A stretch of DNA of 64,000 nt, taken from the NCBI GenBank assembly GCA_036971615.1, contig JAYKKR010000008.1, forward strand, positions 124,001 to 188,000. Reading direction: 5' to 3'. Position numbers and translations under genes: made by a program. The notes beneath the pieces were generated by a model, which made no database searches, was not told the DNA's origin, and saw only the letters and a program-made list of their open reading frames with translations. Below, in pieces: positions 1 to 12,561 of this stretch. How positions within the stretch are numbered: the stretch's first letter is position 1; each line of letters starts with the position of its first letter. The DNA comes from Amyloporia xantha (lineage: Eukaryota > Basidiomycota > Agaricomycetes > Polyporales > Adustoporiaceae).

Positions 1-1084
1 AACTAAACGAATGGCGGCCTACTGTGATCTACTCTGATTGCCATATATATAAGGTTCATGTGGATGGTATGCGGCGCCTGCTTCGTGTGAACGATACTTT
101 TGGAGCCTGTACATCCACACGGAGCTTCAAAACACGATTCGTTCTTGAACTTCTCTTGGGGTGATACCACTGACGCTATCATTTGCACTCACATCAGGGT
201 CGCGCTTACTCCTATACGAGCCGGTGGTGCTGCATTACATTGGTAAATTACTTGCTTGATCAGGTGCCCGAGAAGAACAGTACAATCGCCGCATTGACAA
301 TACAGCTCTTAGATCTGTGGAATGAATCGGCATGATATGGCATGCAGTGCTGCGAGTGACAGGTGCCCAGATTCACGGCGTCCACTTTCTAATTGTATCC
401 ACCGTGTTCAGCGGAGCAGAAACAGTTGGAATTCCGGGAAGGCTCTGAATGGCCGCTGGAGCTGACTATAATCTGTGTCTCAGATTGGGCGAATCTTCCG
501 GCGAATGGAGAGAAGTGCAGGCACTCGCGCAATCTAGACGCCAACAGCAGTGGACGCTCTACGACTTCATCCGCCCATCACGGCAGATGACACTCTGCAC
601 AGTCACACAGTTCATACCCCATAGTTTTCATTTTACACGACCAGCCGCCCGGGCATGATCACGATGACTCATGCATCAATCATCTGTCTCGATTTGCAGG
701 TACACATTGACACCGCAGGCGTCACGAGAGCGACCGCGAAAATCGTGGGTGAATGGGTATATATTGTATCCTACAGCTAATCTCGATACGGCTACAGCAG
801 TCATATCACTAGGTCATAACAGGCGGAATGGTACTAGTACACGGTGCGGGATATAACGGCGAGTAGCATGGTCATAGACATAGCAGAGCGACAGACAGCA
901 AGGATATCGACAAGCGACAAGCGTTCAGAGTAATTTGCTCAAAGCAGCATCCAGGAGTTTACAAACAGTATCACACAGAAAATCATGATGAAATACAACT
1001 AGTCTATACCACCACGCAACCAACATAGAACCTGTCGTTCGAGAAGAGCAACGCGGGCTGTTGATTTGGAATTGCGAACAATCA

Positions 1085-2664
1085 TCAGGGTCTCCCGGGA
1101 CGCTCGGCGTTCCTAGATTGGGGTGGCATGTACTCTGGGAAAGCTGGACGGAGCGCAGTAGAGATGGGTGGAGATGTGCAGCGACACCCTGGATGGATGC
1201 ATGAACTCGCGCGGGGTCGCAGGCGCTCCTCGCGATAGCGTGGGATGGGAGAAGAGTTGGAGCGCAACCTACAGCGGTCCTCACGAACATTTGACTCCGG
1301 CATGCCGAGATCAGGTTCCGCGGATTCGTATTTCAACCCTGAGGATGAATCGTGACTGTACGGACGTACGATGCGGTCATACTCTCCAGGATATGAATTG
1401 GCATAATGATGGGGAGAATGAACCGTGTAAGATGTCGACGAGTGCGGGTAGCTCAACATGTAGGGCGGCTCGGGGGAGGCCGACGGCGATGCAGACATTG
1501 ATGGCGACGGAGAAGATTGTGGGAGCAAGCGGGCAACAACATCACGCCGACGTGAGGTGAGGTGATTGCGGTAATGCCGCCGCATATTAGAATTGACGTT
1601 AAACCTGCGGTTACACCCGGGGAAGCGACAGACGAACGCTGCAAAAAACAGTTTTCGTCAGATTTGCGGATGCGACAAAATTTTTGACGCTAACTCACGC
1701 TTGGCTCCAGTGTGAGTGTTCACGTGGATATTCAGACTGCTCGGTCGGTTGAAACGCTTGCTACAATGAGGACAGCGGTGCCTTTTCTCCTCTGATCCCG
1801 GCACCAATTCCGGCTGCTGTGTTATTCTTTGGAGACTCTGCGCACTGCCCGGCGTAGTGGGAACAGATAGGTACGCATTCGCTGACACGCTCGGAGGGAA
1901 CGCTGCCATGCGTCCATTCTCCTCCATATTCTCGTACCCACCAGGGGGCCGATGGCGCGCCGCCTCTACGGCCATCGAAGAGGGAGCGGGAAGTTGCACT
2001 CGGAAAGCAGGCCTCGCTCTAGTAACGGAGGCCATCATGGAATCGGCGCTGGCGCTCCCATAAGCAAATGAACCGGCATTGGGAATACGGGGAGGCTCCG
2101 CCGCGTTTGTGCTTGATGCCACAGTCTCAAGGCCAGCAGTCAGCGGATTTGGGCGGAGAACATCAAACGAGTAGTGGGCTGCTACCTGCACTGAAGCGAC
2201 GCTATTTGAGTATGGAGCCGTAGGGGCCGCAAAGCCCCGACGCATGCGAGGATTGGTATCATGATATCTATCATGCGCATCGGCGCTAGACATAGCAGGT
2301 GTGGCGTATGTCTGAAGGCTCTTCGGCCGCGTGAACTCAGTGGGGCTTCGCTCAGCGCTGGACCGGTACCCTGGTGAAGGAGGTGCTGCGGCCCTAGAGG
2401 CACTCTCCTCGAGCCGGCAAACCCATCAGCGACATCGACTATGAATAGAATTACACGGGATGTACATACGGAATTAACGTATTGCGTCTCGTTGGCATAA
2501 CGAGGAACGAGGCTTGGCTTGAACGATGACGGCGAGAACGTCTTCGGAGTTTGAGGGGGATTTGTTAGTAGATGCTCTAATCGATGTGTGAATATTGAAC
2601 GACGTGGGCGGCACGAATCACGACCGACCTGGAAAGAGTTCGTTGATGCTGGGGAGTGAAACAT
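1085..2664 (-). CDS. C2H2 zinc-finger transcription factor (copy 1)
   Basis: Three exons (2664-2470, 2407-1699, 1638-1085) join in frame to about 485 residues. Two adjacent classical fingers are visible. The first (about residues 276-298) has CPHC and a final HVNTH; after an HTGAKP linker the second (about 304-326) has CRFPGC and HYRNH. The rest is Ser/Pro-rich and probably disordered, so this looks like a two-finger DNA-binding regulator acting in the nucleus. The 64-nt intron splits the linker between the fingers in phase 1. A paralogue at 9341-10384 has an intron at the same point and phase. The splice after exon 1 uses a weak acceptor (ctcgag), so the first 65 residues are the least certain part. 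A TATAAA on the minus strand at 2763-2768 lies about 100 bp upstream. Targets are unknown. Confidence 0.8.
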
Positions 2665-3676
2665 GTGCGGGGGAGTGAGGAGGAGACATGATGGTGGTGC
2701 GAAATGAACTGGTGGATCAGGCGTTGAAAAGGGAAACGGGCAGGTTGCGTGGATGCGTGACCTTTATACTCGATGCGATCCAGTGCCACAGCCGAGGGTA
2801 TCCGCGTTCTGAGAGAATCGAGATTTGCAAATCGAAACGCTTCGAGAGATCATCCTAAAAGCGGAAGGGGCAGGTCATGAAACGATGCCGTCAGCCGGAA
2901 CGCCCGTGACCCGAACAGATGGAGAACCACCCTGGGGCCCGTCGCATCCCCGTCTAATTAATATCGATAATAATTATATCGTGTGGTAAAGACCGCCCGC
3001 TGTGCGACCGCGCGCAGGCAGACACACTCCTTCCCGTAACGTGATTGTCTCCCTCCCCGGCGCCACATCCGGATTGCCGGCGTGCTAAATATACGGCCTT
3101 TGGCCTCCCAAATCCAGGCAAAACCAGTGTCAGTCGCCGTCTGCCAAGGGCCCGTGCTCGTCCACCTGCATCACATCAGACAAGAATGCATCCGCAGACC
3201 CATCCACATCCACTGCGGCTGAGGAGGAACGTGGTCTACAGGGCTCTCTTATCAGACGCGCACATTCTACCAGCAACCAGACTAGGGTGCGCTCACCTGC
3301 GCTGCGTGGTCTTGATGCCCTCCTTCTCGTGATGAGATGACAGCATCGCTAACGGATGATCAGGCGATGCCCCATGAGCCAGATATCGACGATATCGACG
3401 GGGATTTACAGTGCCCTACTCGACCACGCAGCAGGATCCACATACAGCGCAGCCGACAACGCGTACAACACGTTTACACCTCGAAGGAATGGATGGGCAG
3501 CTCTGCGGTCGGGCAGCGATGACACGCGGCCAGGAGCCCGAGTTGCGGCACCCTCGTGCCATATCCGCTCGTGCACATCACGCTCGCGGACTAACACAGA
3601 AGTAGGATTGTCGTGATCGGCGCTTTCCTTATTCGCAGTAATTGACTTCCGAGGACACCGGCCCCGGCTGCACTAG
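2665..3676. other. Intergenic, upstream of zinc-finger gene
   Basis: A TATAAA at 2763-2768 (minus strand) fits the promoter of the zinc-finger gene. An AT-rich tract follows at 2955-2985. The short open frames beyond it have no recognisable domain and look like chance. Confidence 0.4.
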
Positions 3677-4040
3677 TCATCCCAGTATGTACATAACATA
3701 ATCTGGCCGTGGCTGGACGATCTGGCTTCCAGAAAATCCCTCTGCGTCCTCCGCCGTGCCTTGTGTCGCGCGACCCTTGACTTTCTCAAAGTTGGCAGCA
3801 CCATGCAGCGGAGGCAGATCGGAGAATCCACCGCTGCGTTCCCAGCTGCTGTTCGCAGTCAGGTCGCTCCTAAATATCAAACTGGCTTGACATGTACCTC
3901 ACCTGGAGCCTCTGCCGAAACCTTACCGCGAGAGCGCCCTGAAGAGGCGCGGGCTGGGACCTGCCTCGCTGCAAGCTTCTCTCTGTATTCCAGTTATCGC
4001 GCTGATCAGCGTGGTGGCCGGCTGCTTCTTATCCCAGATG
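3677..4040 (-). CDS. Possible two-exon hypothetical gene end
   Basis: On the minus strand two stretches join in one frame over a plausible intron (donor ggtaag, acceptor tatttag, about 3867-3922). The result is a C-terminal segment of about 110 residues that stops at 3677. It reads coherently, with a short hydrophobic part (ATTLISAITGI) and a polar tail ending in PDYVMYILG. I do not recognise the family. The 5' end is not defined: the frame meets a stop just upstream and I could not find a convincing start. It could be a remnant or chance. Confidence 0.25.
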
Positions 4041-4321
4041 GGCTGGCCGCACAGAACGCATGTAGGTCATACTGCGTAGTCGTCGGAATTACTAAGTCTG
4101 ATCTCGTCCCCGTCGCATCTCCGTATCCGAATGAGACCATAGACCTTGTGAAGCAGCATAATAAGCAGTCTCGCTCGCACAGCGTTGCGTTGATTGAACG
4201 TGGTGATGGGAGAATGGCCCTGCGATATCCGGATATCGAATTTACGTAAGCAACACAAAGCGGTGTACGATTTGATTCCATTCATGATTCCTCCGGCATT
4301 TTGACTGCCATCAGAGGGCCG

Positions 4322-4329
4322 GCGACATC
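4322..4329. repeat. Target-site duplication, left of MITE A
   Basis: The 8-mer gcgacatc directly precedes the terminal inverted repeat and recurs exactly at 5268-5275. An 8-bp duplication is the hallmark of hAT-type transposition. Confidence 0.85.
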
Positions 4330-5267
4330 AGGACCCCTGAATATAGGAGGGAATGCCTGATCCCGACGGCCCAAAATATGGCCAAAATGTCCACAGGCGC
4401 TTACGAAGAATTTGGCCAAAATGTCCGGAAAAAATCAGGCTTTCGGCTGTTTTTGCTGAAATTGTCCGGGATTTGGGTATGTTTGGGCTCATGCCTACGC
4501 CAGCCGTCAATTTGTCCGGGCTGTTTAGCAGGGCTGGGATCAGGGCTCCACGACTGCCAATTTGTCCGGACCGCGGGACCAGGCGTCCAGAAATCGCCGA
4601 ATTCAGGTGGTGGTGAAAGACGGACCAAGGAATAAGTACTATCTTCGCCTGTCTTCAGCACTGCTCAATCAACAGCCTGGGTTTCTCCATCTGTTAGGTG
4701 TGAGAGAGACCCACAAATGCGTTGCAAGAATCGGATTGAGGAATATGTGAATCCCCCAAATAAGGTAAATAGATCGAAGAACAGCTGTATGCGGGACATG
4801 CTAGAGCTAAGAGATGTGGAACACTTACACTCGGCGGGTAATTTGGGGTGGCTGAAGTGGCGCGCTCGGATTCAGCCGTGTCTGCACAGAATAAACAAGC
4901 GAGTGACTAGACGCAGCTAGAGTGTGACGCCAGTGAGTGCTTTCTAAGCATCAGAATTGAGCAGCCTTCTCAAATTTGGCAAGGCTAACTGTGGCTGAGT
5001 GCAAGGCTATCCGGGAACCTCTGTCATGTTAGCAAAAATTGGACATGCATCTGCTACATTAGTTATATCTGCATGGGTCGCTCCGCCATCTGTCCGTACA
5101 GGGATCAGACCTCCCGATAGTCTGGTTGGATTTGTCCGGCAAGTTCCTCATACCCATATACCCCGGACCCCCTGATTTGTCCGGAAATAATCACGCCTCA
5201 GGCCTCCGAAACGGACAAATTTGTCCGTACAGGCCATGAGGCATCCTCCCTCATATTCGGGGGTCCT
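4330..5267. mobile_element. hAT-like non-autonomous DNA transposon (MITE A)
   Basis: A 938-bp element bounded by inverted termini that start AGGACCCC at both ends. About 32 bp per end can be aligned, with roughly seven mismatches. Identical 8-bp direct repeats (gcgacatc) flank it. The inner parts of both ends carry many copies of a short motif, TTTGTCCGG, in both orientations. Such subterminal repeats in hAT elements are transposase binding sites. No transposase frame is present, so it must have been mobilised in trans. Its termini match the element at 60837-61700, apart from a 6-bp indel inside the inverted repeat, so the two belong to one family. Confidence 0.85.
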
Positions 5268-5275
5268 GCGACATC
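5268..5275. repeat. Target-site duplication, right of MITE A
   Basis: Exact second copy of gcgacatc, immediately after the right terminus ending in GGGGTCCT. Confidence 0.85.
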
Positions 5276-5442
5276 CCATTTTCACGATATCCGCGAAGCA
5301 AACATTGCAGCTGTATGGAAGTGCGGTTCAGGCCCACCCTGTCACTCACAAAATGATCAGCTGCCCGCACACCTCATGGCCAGCGAGTTCAAAACGACAC
5401 CGCAAATCCCCTGCCGATAGCAGCCACACGTGGCACGTGAAG

Positions 5443-5808
5443 CTCTATTATACCCGGCCGTCGCTTGAACGCCGCGCAGCCGAGATTTTCGAGCCGCCAC
5501 GATGATCGTGATCTTATAGCGATCCACATACTCGCCCACAGTTCGGTGGAATACGACCACACCTCTAGGCTCCCGCGCTGTGCCACTCTTCTCGTGGGCT
5601 ACAGGCTATAGGATTTCCATCTCACATACGCCAAGGCGCCAGACGAACGCCCCAAATACCGCCGAGGTCTTCCACCTAGCGCGCGGCGCAACGCCTGCAT
5701 CGCAGCAGAAGTGCTTGGCCTAGATATGCTCTGCGGAATCTATACGGAAGCCCTCAAGCCTCCTACTGTACATTCGCAAGCGTCTGCACAGGGCTCCTTG
5801 ACAGATTA
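5443..5808 (+). pseudogene. Possible eroded coding segment
   Basis: One forward frame stays open over about 360 bases except for a single TAG near 5607. It gives protein-like sequence on both sides, such as IHILAHSSVEYDH before and RRNACIAAEVLGLDM after. The stop could lie in a 45-nt intron (donor gtgggc, acceptor cgccaag), or the gene may be dead. No family is recognised and no start codon stands out. It begins about 170 bp right of MITE A. Confidence 0.2.
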
Positions 5809-8182
5809 GGTATCGCCAGTCACTGGACCGGATAGCACTCATGGGTAGGGGCATTGCCATCGCCGGACTCGTCTACAGCGACAGAACACGATTACCATGT
5901 ACGTATACCCTTGTACTTGTTTGCATCATAGCCACCGCCTAGACCTGCTAGGTAACTTATCTACGACAATGATCACGGCCCATCTCCATATCCTACGTAT
6001 GGTGTTTGCATCTGCCAGATTGCGGCTGTCATCAGCTGGAGAGAGGCGATGTTGGCCTAGACGTAGCTGGAGGCTGGTAATCCTGATAATCTGTTATATC
6101 TGGTTGTGTGTTGTTCCCACCTTTACGGACATATTAGCCCAATGCTCCGCTGTGGACGGTGTAGTCATTGTAAAGTATAATCTACGGTTCACTAATTGTG
6201 TTGTAACTTTTACAAGGTATTGCTATGGAGTAAGGGATAGACAAGGCGTTCCTTGGTTACTTGCCGCGGAGGATATTCATATCTTCTCCACCACGACAGT
6301 GGACGTAAACAGAACTTCAGTTCCCCGTGAGAACGCAGCAACAAGAAATAATACTGCATAATGACGTTCGTTGCAGAGATTGGACGGACGAAGTCTCCCG
6401 CGCGCATTTAAAAAGGCTACCTGCGAAGCCACTTGTTCGCAAACTCAAACTCTATTTCGTGACGCACAAACTGATATTTCATTCGCACTGCAAGCACTAT
6501 AGCTATCCCAGCAAAGTGTTTAAATCTATGCGGCGCCGGGGCTGGCACAATGGGGTTACAATCTGCGATTCGGAATTCTTCTGTGCGAAGCTTGCTTACG
6601 GAAAAGACCACTCCACAGGTACCCGAGACGTACCTGCACTAACTTAGGACAACAGACTCGGTCCATTGACGCCCGTCATTCGCGACACCTCTTCTCTGGG
6701 TACCAGATGTCTGCTATTATTGGTACACGCTAACACGAGGGACCGCCCTCGGCGGAATTGACCAGCCAATCGTTGATTGCCCGTCTTAATGAAGTCTCAT
6801 CACAATCACGATGCGGGATGGTCGCAGGTCACTTTCGACAACCAGCTACTTTCGACCTTCTTTTCTGCAGTCAAGGATTACCCCGGTTTCTCATAGTTGT
6901 GGTTACTGACCTTCGGATGTAAGAACAGATCTCTTCTACACGGAGACGGTCATACTCTGGAGCCAATTCCGCTCGCACTCACCTGTCGAATATATGGCAC
7001 ATGTGCATCCGCTGTCCATGGAGCGCTGTAAGCCATGCATTCTCAACGGTACCATAAAGGTAGAACTATCAACAAGACCCCACTCATGTCGATAAAAATC
7101 AGTGATCCGACACATACGCATCATTTTCGAGTGTCCTATGCAGTCGGTATCCTTGCGCTCGGGTAAGGCTTTCTCGTTGAATCCTTCGCGGGATCCTTAC
7201 CAATCAACGACTTGACGTTCGGCACGATATTCTGTGGCAATGAGTCCATAAGGTTGCAGTCCGATGACCTGTCGCGGGAATAATAAACCGGTCCCGCGAG
7301 AGAATTGCGTACGGATTCAGTGCGCATGCGTTGTGGCACACGACGACGACGCACCGGTTAACGCATGTCATACATGTTCCTATATGAGAGAGGTGAAGGC
7401 AAGTTCAATAGGATCGCGACCATCCTGATCCTCGGAAAGTCTCGATGCAGTCGCACGTACAAATTGATCATCCGGGCATATCCTTGTTTATTTCTGGGCG
7501 GCGTCGTTAAATCTGGCCTATGCAAGTTCTAGTAAAGAATCTAGAGGAGGGAAACAATAGATCGGCTACATGCGCCACGCATGATCCGAATACACGTCGG
7601 ACAATGACATGACTGAATAGCGGAAGCTAATAGTCCCCAGTCGCCCGTGTTACGAGATACCTATGAAGAAGGCTCACGATCCTGTCACCGTGTCCGGCTG
7701 AAGCGTCAGACACGGCATGGGCGGCCTGTGACAGCTTGCAATATGCTCTGTCAGAGGAGTTGCCATAGTAACTTTGAAGCTCACGTTTGCTGAGATCTTC
7801 TCGACATAGCTAGTCAATATTTCGGCTCTCTGCAGTGTACACATGCTCACCGGGAAGATTAGGATTTTATTTCGTGAAAATAAATTACTGCATGAAGCCG
7901 AGTCAGACCAGCGGCCTTGTGTTGATCGTATCGATAACACTCGAACAGCCCGTGTATTTGTCGTTCCCGTCAGCGTGCCTCCGGAATTTCTGTGTGAGGC
8001 GGTGAGTGTGTACTGCACGAACTTGCTTCTCTGTATATGGACATCGTTAGTTGTGCTGGTTTTCAATCGCCGACTTTCAACCTCAACCTGATGGTGGGGG
8101 TCAAGATCAGCACGTAGATCGATCTCGCAGAGTTGCACTGTGACAGAACATGTGACAGTCACGCTCCAAGTGATGAGAACAC
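5809..8182. other. Gene-poor stretch
   Basis: Open frames up to 182 codons occur on both strands (for example 5897-6361 plus and 7674-8222 minus). None shows a domain, convincing exon structure or composition like the clear genes. No repeat ends were seen. Confidence 0.4.
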
Positions 8183-8690
8183 TTGAAAGTACTCGACATG
8201 GAAAGTGAAGGCGTGCTAACAACGTTTTGCACAGGATACAAAGGGTTTACGCTAACACAATGTACTGACATCGAGGCAGCATGTCCCTGGGCAGAAGAAC
8301 TTCGAGTAACCCTGCCCGATGGCCGACCTGTGATCACTCACGTTGGTAGCGCCTCGGAATCGGTGCCTCATGTTATGATGCTCAAAGCGTTCAGGTACGA
8401 TTCTTAGGCTCTGACGTGCAGTAGCCAGTCTGTTGGTGTTCCATCCTGGAAACTAGTCTGTCTCTGGCGGCCGTGCGATAAGTCCTTTCCGGATGACTGC
8501 AATCCTCATACTCGAACTCATTGGATCCGGAACTCTTCGGCTAGCGCGCGCGCATTCTACTCATTCAGATGGGCCCGTAGGACATGCACTCCACATCTAT
8601 CTGATAGTGAAGCCCTCCGTTACAACTTTTCCCTTTCGGCTCTGCAACTCAACTACGGCTCTGATCGGTCGACTTCCTGTCAATAGCACG
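8183..8690 (+). CDS. Doubtful hypothetical coding segment
   Basis: Two forward open stretches look protein-like: one from the ATG at 8183 (containing PWAEELRVTLPDGRPV) and one from about 8424 to a TAG near 8690 (containing LVCLWRPCDKSFPDDC). The gap between them would need an intron of only about 30 nt, too short for a normal fungal intron, so they may not belong together. No family is recognised. It may be an eroded gene. Confidence 0.18.
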
Positions 8691-9340
8691 TCGTCGGCCC
8701 TGATGGCAGCCCGATATTGCCATTCATTGGTCTTTGGGTAGCGAGCTCAGGAGATTCCGGCACTTCAGATAATGGTCGTTTTGGATGTAAGGTCAAGCCC
8801 GCGCGGCTATTCTCATAAAACAGGCAGTGCATGAAGACAGTAATCCCAGACTGCGGAATCCGTTCCCCTCGGCGTCTTCGTCGTCCTTCCCAGTGTCGTG
8901 GGCTCTCTCATGGGCGCTGTTGCGGACAGTCCCGGTCCGTTTGTCATGTTCCATCACAATTGTCAATACAAGAAGATGCTGATTTTTGATCTCAATCTTG
9001 ATCCAGCGATGACTCTGTCCCAGTGGCAATGTCCCAATGCGATATATATTCATCACGCTGTCATTCTGCTGAGCCTCAGCTATCCCCACAATCGTCGTCT
9101 CGCCACATTCTAACCACGGCCATTCGATAGCATGTCCTCTCAAATCTCTCGCTCAGAAACATCCCTACCAAGTATACATGAGGTATTGCCTGGTAAGATT
9201 TGTCCGTTTCCCTCCGGGCGGCGAACTGGTCTCATTACCAGCATCATCTTGTAGAGCATTTCCCGCCTGCCTCAAGGATCCCGCCGAGTTCGCACCCCTT
9301 ACGAGGCCAGAGAGAAAGCACAGCGAGACGGCCGCGCGCC
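8691..9340. other. Upstream region of second zinc-finger gene
   Basis: No gene supported. A 116-codon minus-strand frame (8793-9143) has no recognisable domain. Confidence 0.35.
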
Positions 9341-10384
9341 ATGGTATGTCTTCCAGTCGCCAACGGAATCCAGCACTAAAGTATATTATCTTTCAATCCC
9401 TCAGACGTATTCTCCAGACACCACAAACAATCTCAGATATCGAGGTACGCTCGAGGCGGAACGTTCAGTTCGAGGAGACACCTTAGCAGACCAGCGCTAC
9501 GTTGCACAAGAGTCCATCGACGGTCGAAGAGTTGATCGCCTTGTGAATGATCACGCTCAGCACAGCTCCCAGACTGCTCTTACGCGTAACGTCGCGAGTG
9601 ACTACCAGCAAGGTGCTCGACCATCTGATCTCTCTCAAGAACGATCTCCATCATACCATGAGCCGGCTACTATTCCAGGAGCATCGCCTAGCGATATTCG
9701 ACGATCAGCAGACGTGTCTCAGGCCCCTTACACCCTGACGACACATTGGTCTCATGGCGGAAGCCCTCCGATGAAGGCTGATCCTATCACTCGTAAACGC
9801 GACGACGACAAGAAGCATCCGTGCCCTTATTGCCAGAGGCGATTCAATCGGCCTAGCAGTCTAGCGATACATATCAATACCCACACCGGGGCAAGGCGTG
9901 AGTTACCTCAGTTCACAGCCCATTTTAAATTTACCTTCTCACACGTGCCATCGTCTGAGAAGCGTACGAATGCCCGAAGTGTGGTAGACTCTTCAGCGTC
10001 AATTCGAACATGCGTCGCCATTATCGCAACCACAGCTCTGCCTCTGACCTCCCTCCGTCGCCTCCTTTTCAGACAACATGTTCGACTGGCCTACCTAATC
10101 ACCCCTACGCCTTCTCCACATCTCGATCACCGGAGACAACGTCTCATCTATATTCGTATGAAAGCGATAGCGAATTCGAAGACTCATCGACCGTGACCTT
10201 GTATCGCCATCACGGACACGACCTCGAACAGTCCTTCGCCAGGTGTAGGCTCCGGTCTGCTTCAACGAGTGAAGACAACCACCAGCTACAGTCTATTCCA
10301 CGTCGTTCAGTCTCCTTCAACTTGTTGGACCCGATCTCGACGACTCTGCGACCTGCGACTTACGACGTTGTACGCGGTAAATAG
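9341..10384 (+). CDS. C2H2 zinc-finger transcription factor (copy 2)
   Basis: Exons at 9341-9343, 9405-9897 and 9963-10384 join to about 305 residues. Two tandem fingers are clear: CPYC with HINTH (about residues 139-162), an HTGARP linker, then CPKC with HYRNH (about 168-190). The finger pair, the linker and the phase-1 intron inside the linker all match copy 1, so the two are paralogues that diverged strongly outside the fingers. The tail is Ser/Thr-rich and probably disordered. The best start puts the first intron (gtatgt to ccctcag) directly after the ATG. The frame behind it is open from 9405 with no in-frame ATG before the fingers except one at residue 83, so a later start would lose much of the N-terminus. 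Confidence 0.75.
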
Positions 10385-12561
10385 TCGCGGAACTTCCCAA
10401 GCTCTTTTGCCATCTCAAGGTGTATTCGTGCTGGGAATATTATCTTTCCGGGGTAGCCAGTAGGCTCAACACCGCCATATAAATCCTTGCTGTCCTACTG
10501 TTATTCGCCGATCGTCTTCATTTCTCCTTCAGGTCTGCACACTATTTATCGTTCTTATTTAGCCTTGTATACTGTGACTTAGGAACCGACTGCTTAGCTG
10601 GGCTATAATATCTTGTCAAGGTTCATTTTTGTACCATGTAGTCTGTTGTTGTGGCTGACATGGATGATTATTCGTGGTTCAAATTGATAATCCACCCTAA
10701 AATCCATCTCCATGCACTCCATCGTATCCACCCTCGAAACGGCAGTGAGGAGAGCCGCGTGCCTCCGCTATTTTCAAAGGTGTGTATCCGAGGGACCCTT
10801 GGTAATACCACAATATCTGTTCTCTGCCTGCTGGGATATATAAGAGCCAAGCCTGAGCTAAACACTTAATTCACTATGCTCATAGAGCACATATATATAA
10901 TAGCCTAAGTATGGTCATGAAGCAAGGGAGGGACTGACGAGTCTACTAATAGACCTCCCGGGCACGAATGTGGCGAAAGAAGATCATTTCCAGTGTAAGA
11001 GGGAGAATCCATTGAAGCGGCGATTGACAGATGCCAGTATTTCGTAAACCATCTGGATCGCAGCCGGCCGCTCACTGGCATCAGCTAAGCAGAAGAATCA
11101 CTAGCATCATTGTCGGAAACTGTTCAACTTGACAATAACGTTCAATTGTGATCGTTGTAGATGAAACGTTAACCCACAATGAGAAGAGCTATGCATAATA
11201 TCGGAGATCAGTACCCAAGTTCCCGATTCTCTTGTTAAGCCTGATCATTCACGGTCCAGTATTTCTGGCATTAGATTAAGGGTCAGATGTTTTGCGGCCT
11301 TGGACCTATTGTCTGGAACCTGACCTCATTAACGCTCCGACTCAGAGGACTCTGAATCGCAGATGCAGTAAGAATGCATCATGATATGATCAACCATTGT
11401 TCCAGAAGATCCAGCCGAAGCTCCTATAAGGCTTCCCAATCGAGAATCTTGCTCGCTCGGGAATGTTCAAGTGCGTAACACGAGGGAGCATTGAGCGGAT
11501 GCACTGCTTCGCACAGTGCAGATAGTAGATGAGATGGATGTGGGCGCTGATGGCCTGGCACTGAGCGCTCGGCGTAGTACTACAATAGACAACAAGTGGA
11601 ATAAATGCAGAGACCGCTCATGTCGTATAGCCTCATGAATCAGCTGTGTACGCACCTAGATGACCGTCAATGTGTGCTTCAAATTGGACGAATCCAGTGC
11701 AACATCATGATCTCCGGTGTAGTAGACCAATATACTCAGGCTGCCAGCGTCGCATTATGTTGACAATCAGACGGAGACTGATAGCCAGTATGCGTCGTTG
11801 AAGCCGCACTGTACGCTTGATCTTACTGCGGTGTCTGTCGCACGGGCGCGCAACGAAACGAGGCGAAACGAGGCGAAACAGGGAAGACATGCGGCCTATT
11901 GATCGTTAAGCCCGGCCGGCCCGCAGCTCGTCAGAGGGATAGCGTAGCATACAGTAGTAGCTGAATGGTCACTACAGCGTCCCACTGGCAAGAGGTTATT
12001 TATCCTCGTACCCGCTGACACAACTAGCCGACCTATATCACTACTGTCGGCCTAAATTTGGGAATGCAGCGACAGCTGTCATACTGTGCCAACGTGAAGA
12101 CATCTATCGAGAAACTACCCCATGACTCGAGACTATCTAGTGAGGGCCTGAGCGGCGTGAACCTTTCCACATGGGTCATTCGAGACCATGCGGGCGCTGG
12201 CAGATCCGGACTCGACAGTGAACTCTACGCAACGTGAACAACATATGATCGTCATAAGTCTCGCTTCGCCGTTGTACATATCAATAGCGTCACCAATGTC
12301 AGCTGTCACTCCAGTCAAAACGCGTGAAGCTGCAACGTGGAAAGTTGATTTGTGTCTTCGAGGGAATTGCGTTCATTGCCTTATAGATAGGATCATCAAA
12401 TAGGAGAGCCTGGACAGGTCTGGATATCCGCAACGAGGGGTGCTCGGAGCTCAGATAAGTAGAAGACACAAATGAGATCCCGTTGATCTGGAGTGAGGAG
12501 AGCATGTGGTATGTCATCGGAGGTCAGTAGCACAAATGATACTACGAAATAACTAACGCAA
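10385..12561. other. Gene-poor intergenic region
   Basis: No gene supported in about 2.2 kb. Near 11855-11880 a short tandem motif (gaggcgaaac, two copies) occurs. Small open frames lack domains. Confidence 0.45.

Noticed and set aside
3761..4249. 162-codon plus-strand frame
   Set aside because: No domain. The opposite strand gives a spliced, more protein-like reading in part of the region, though that is also weak.
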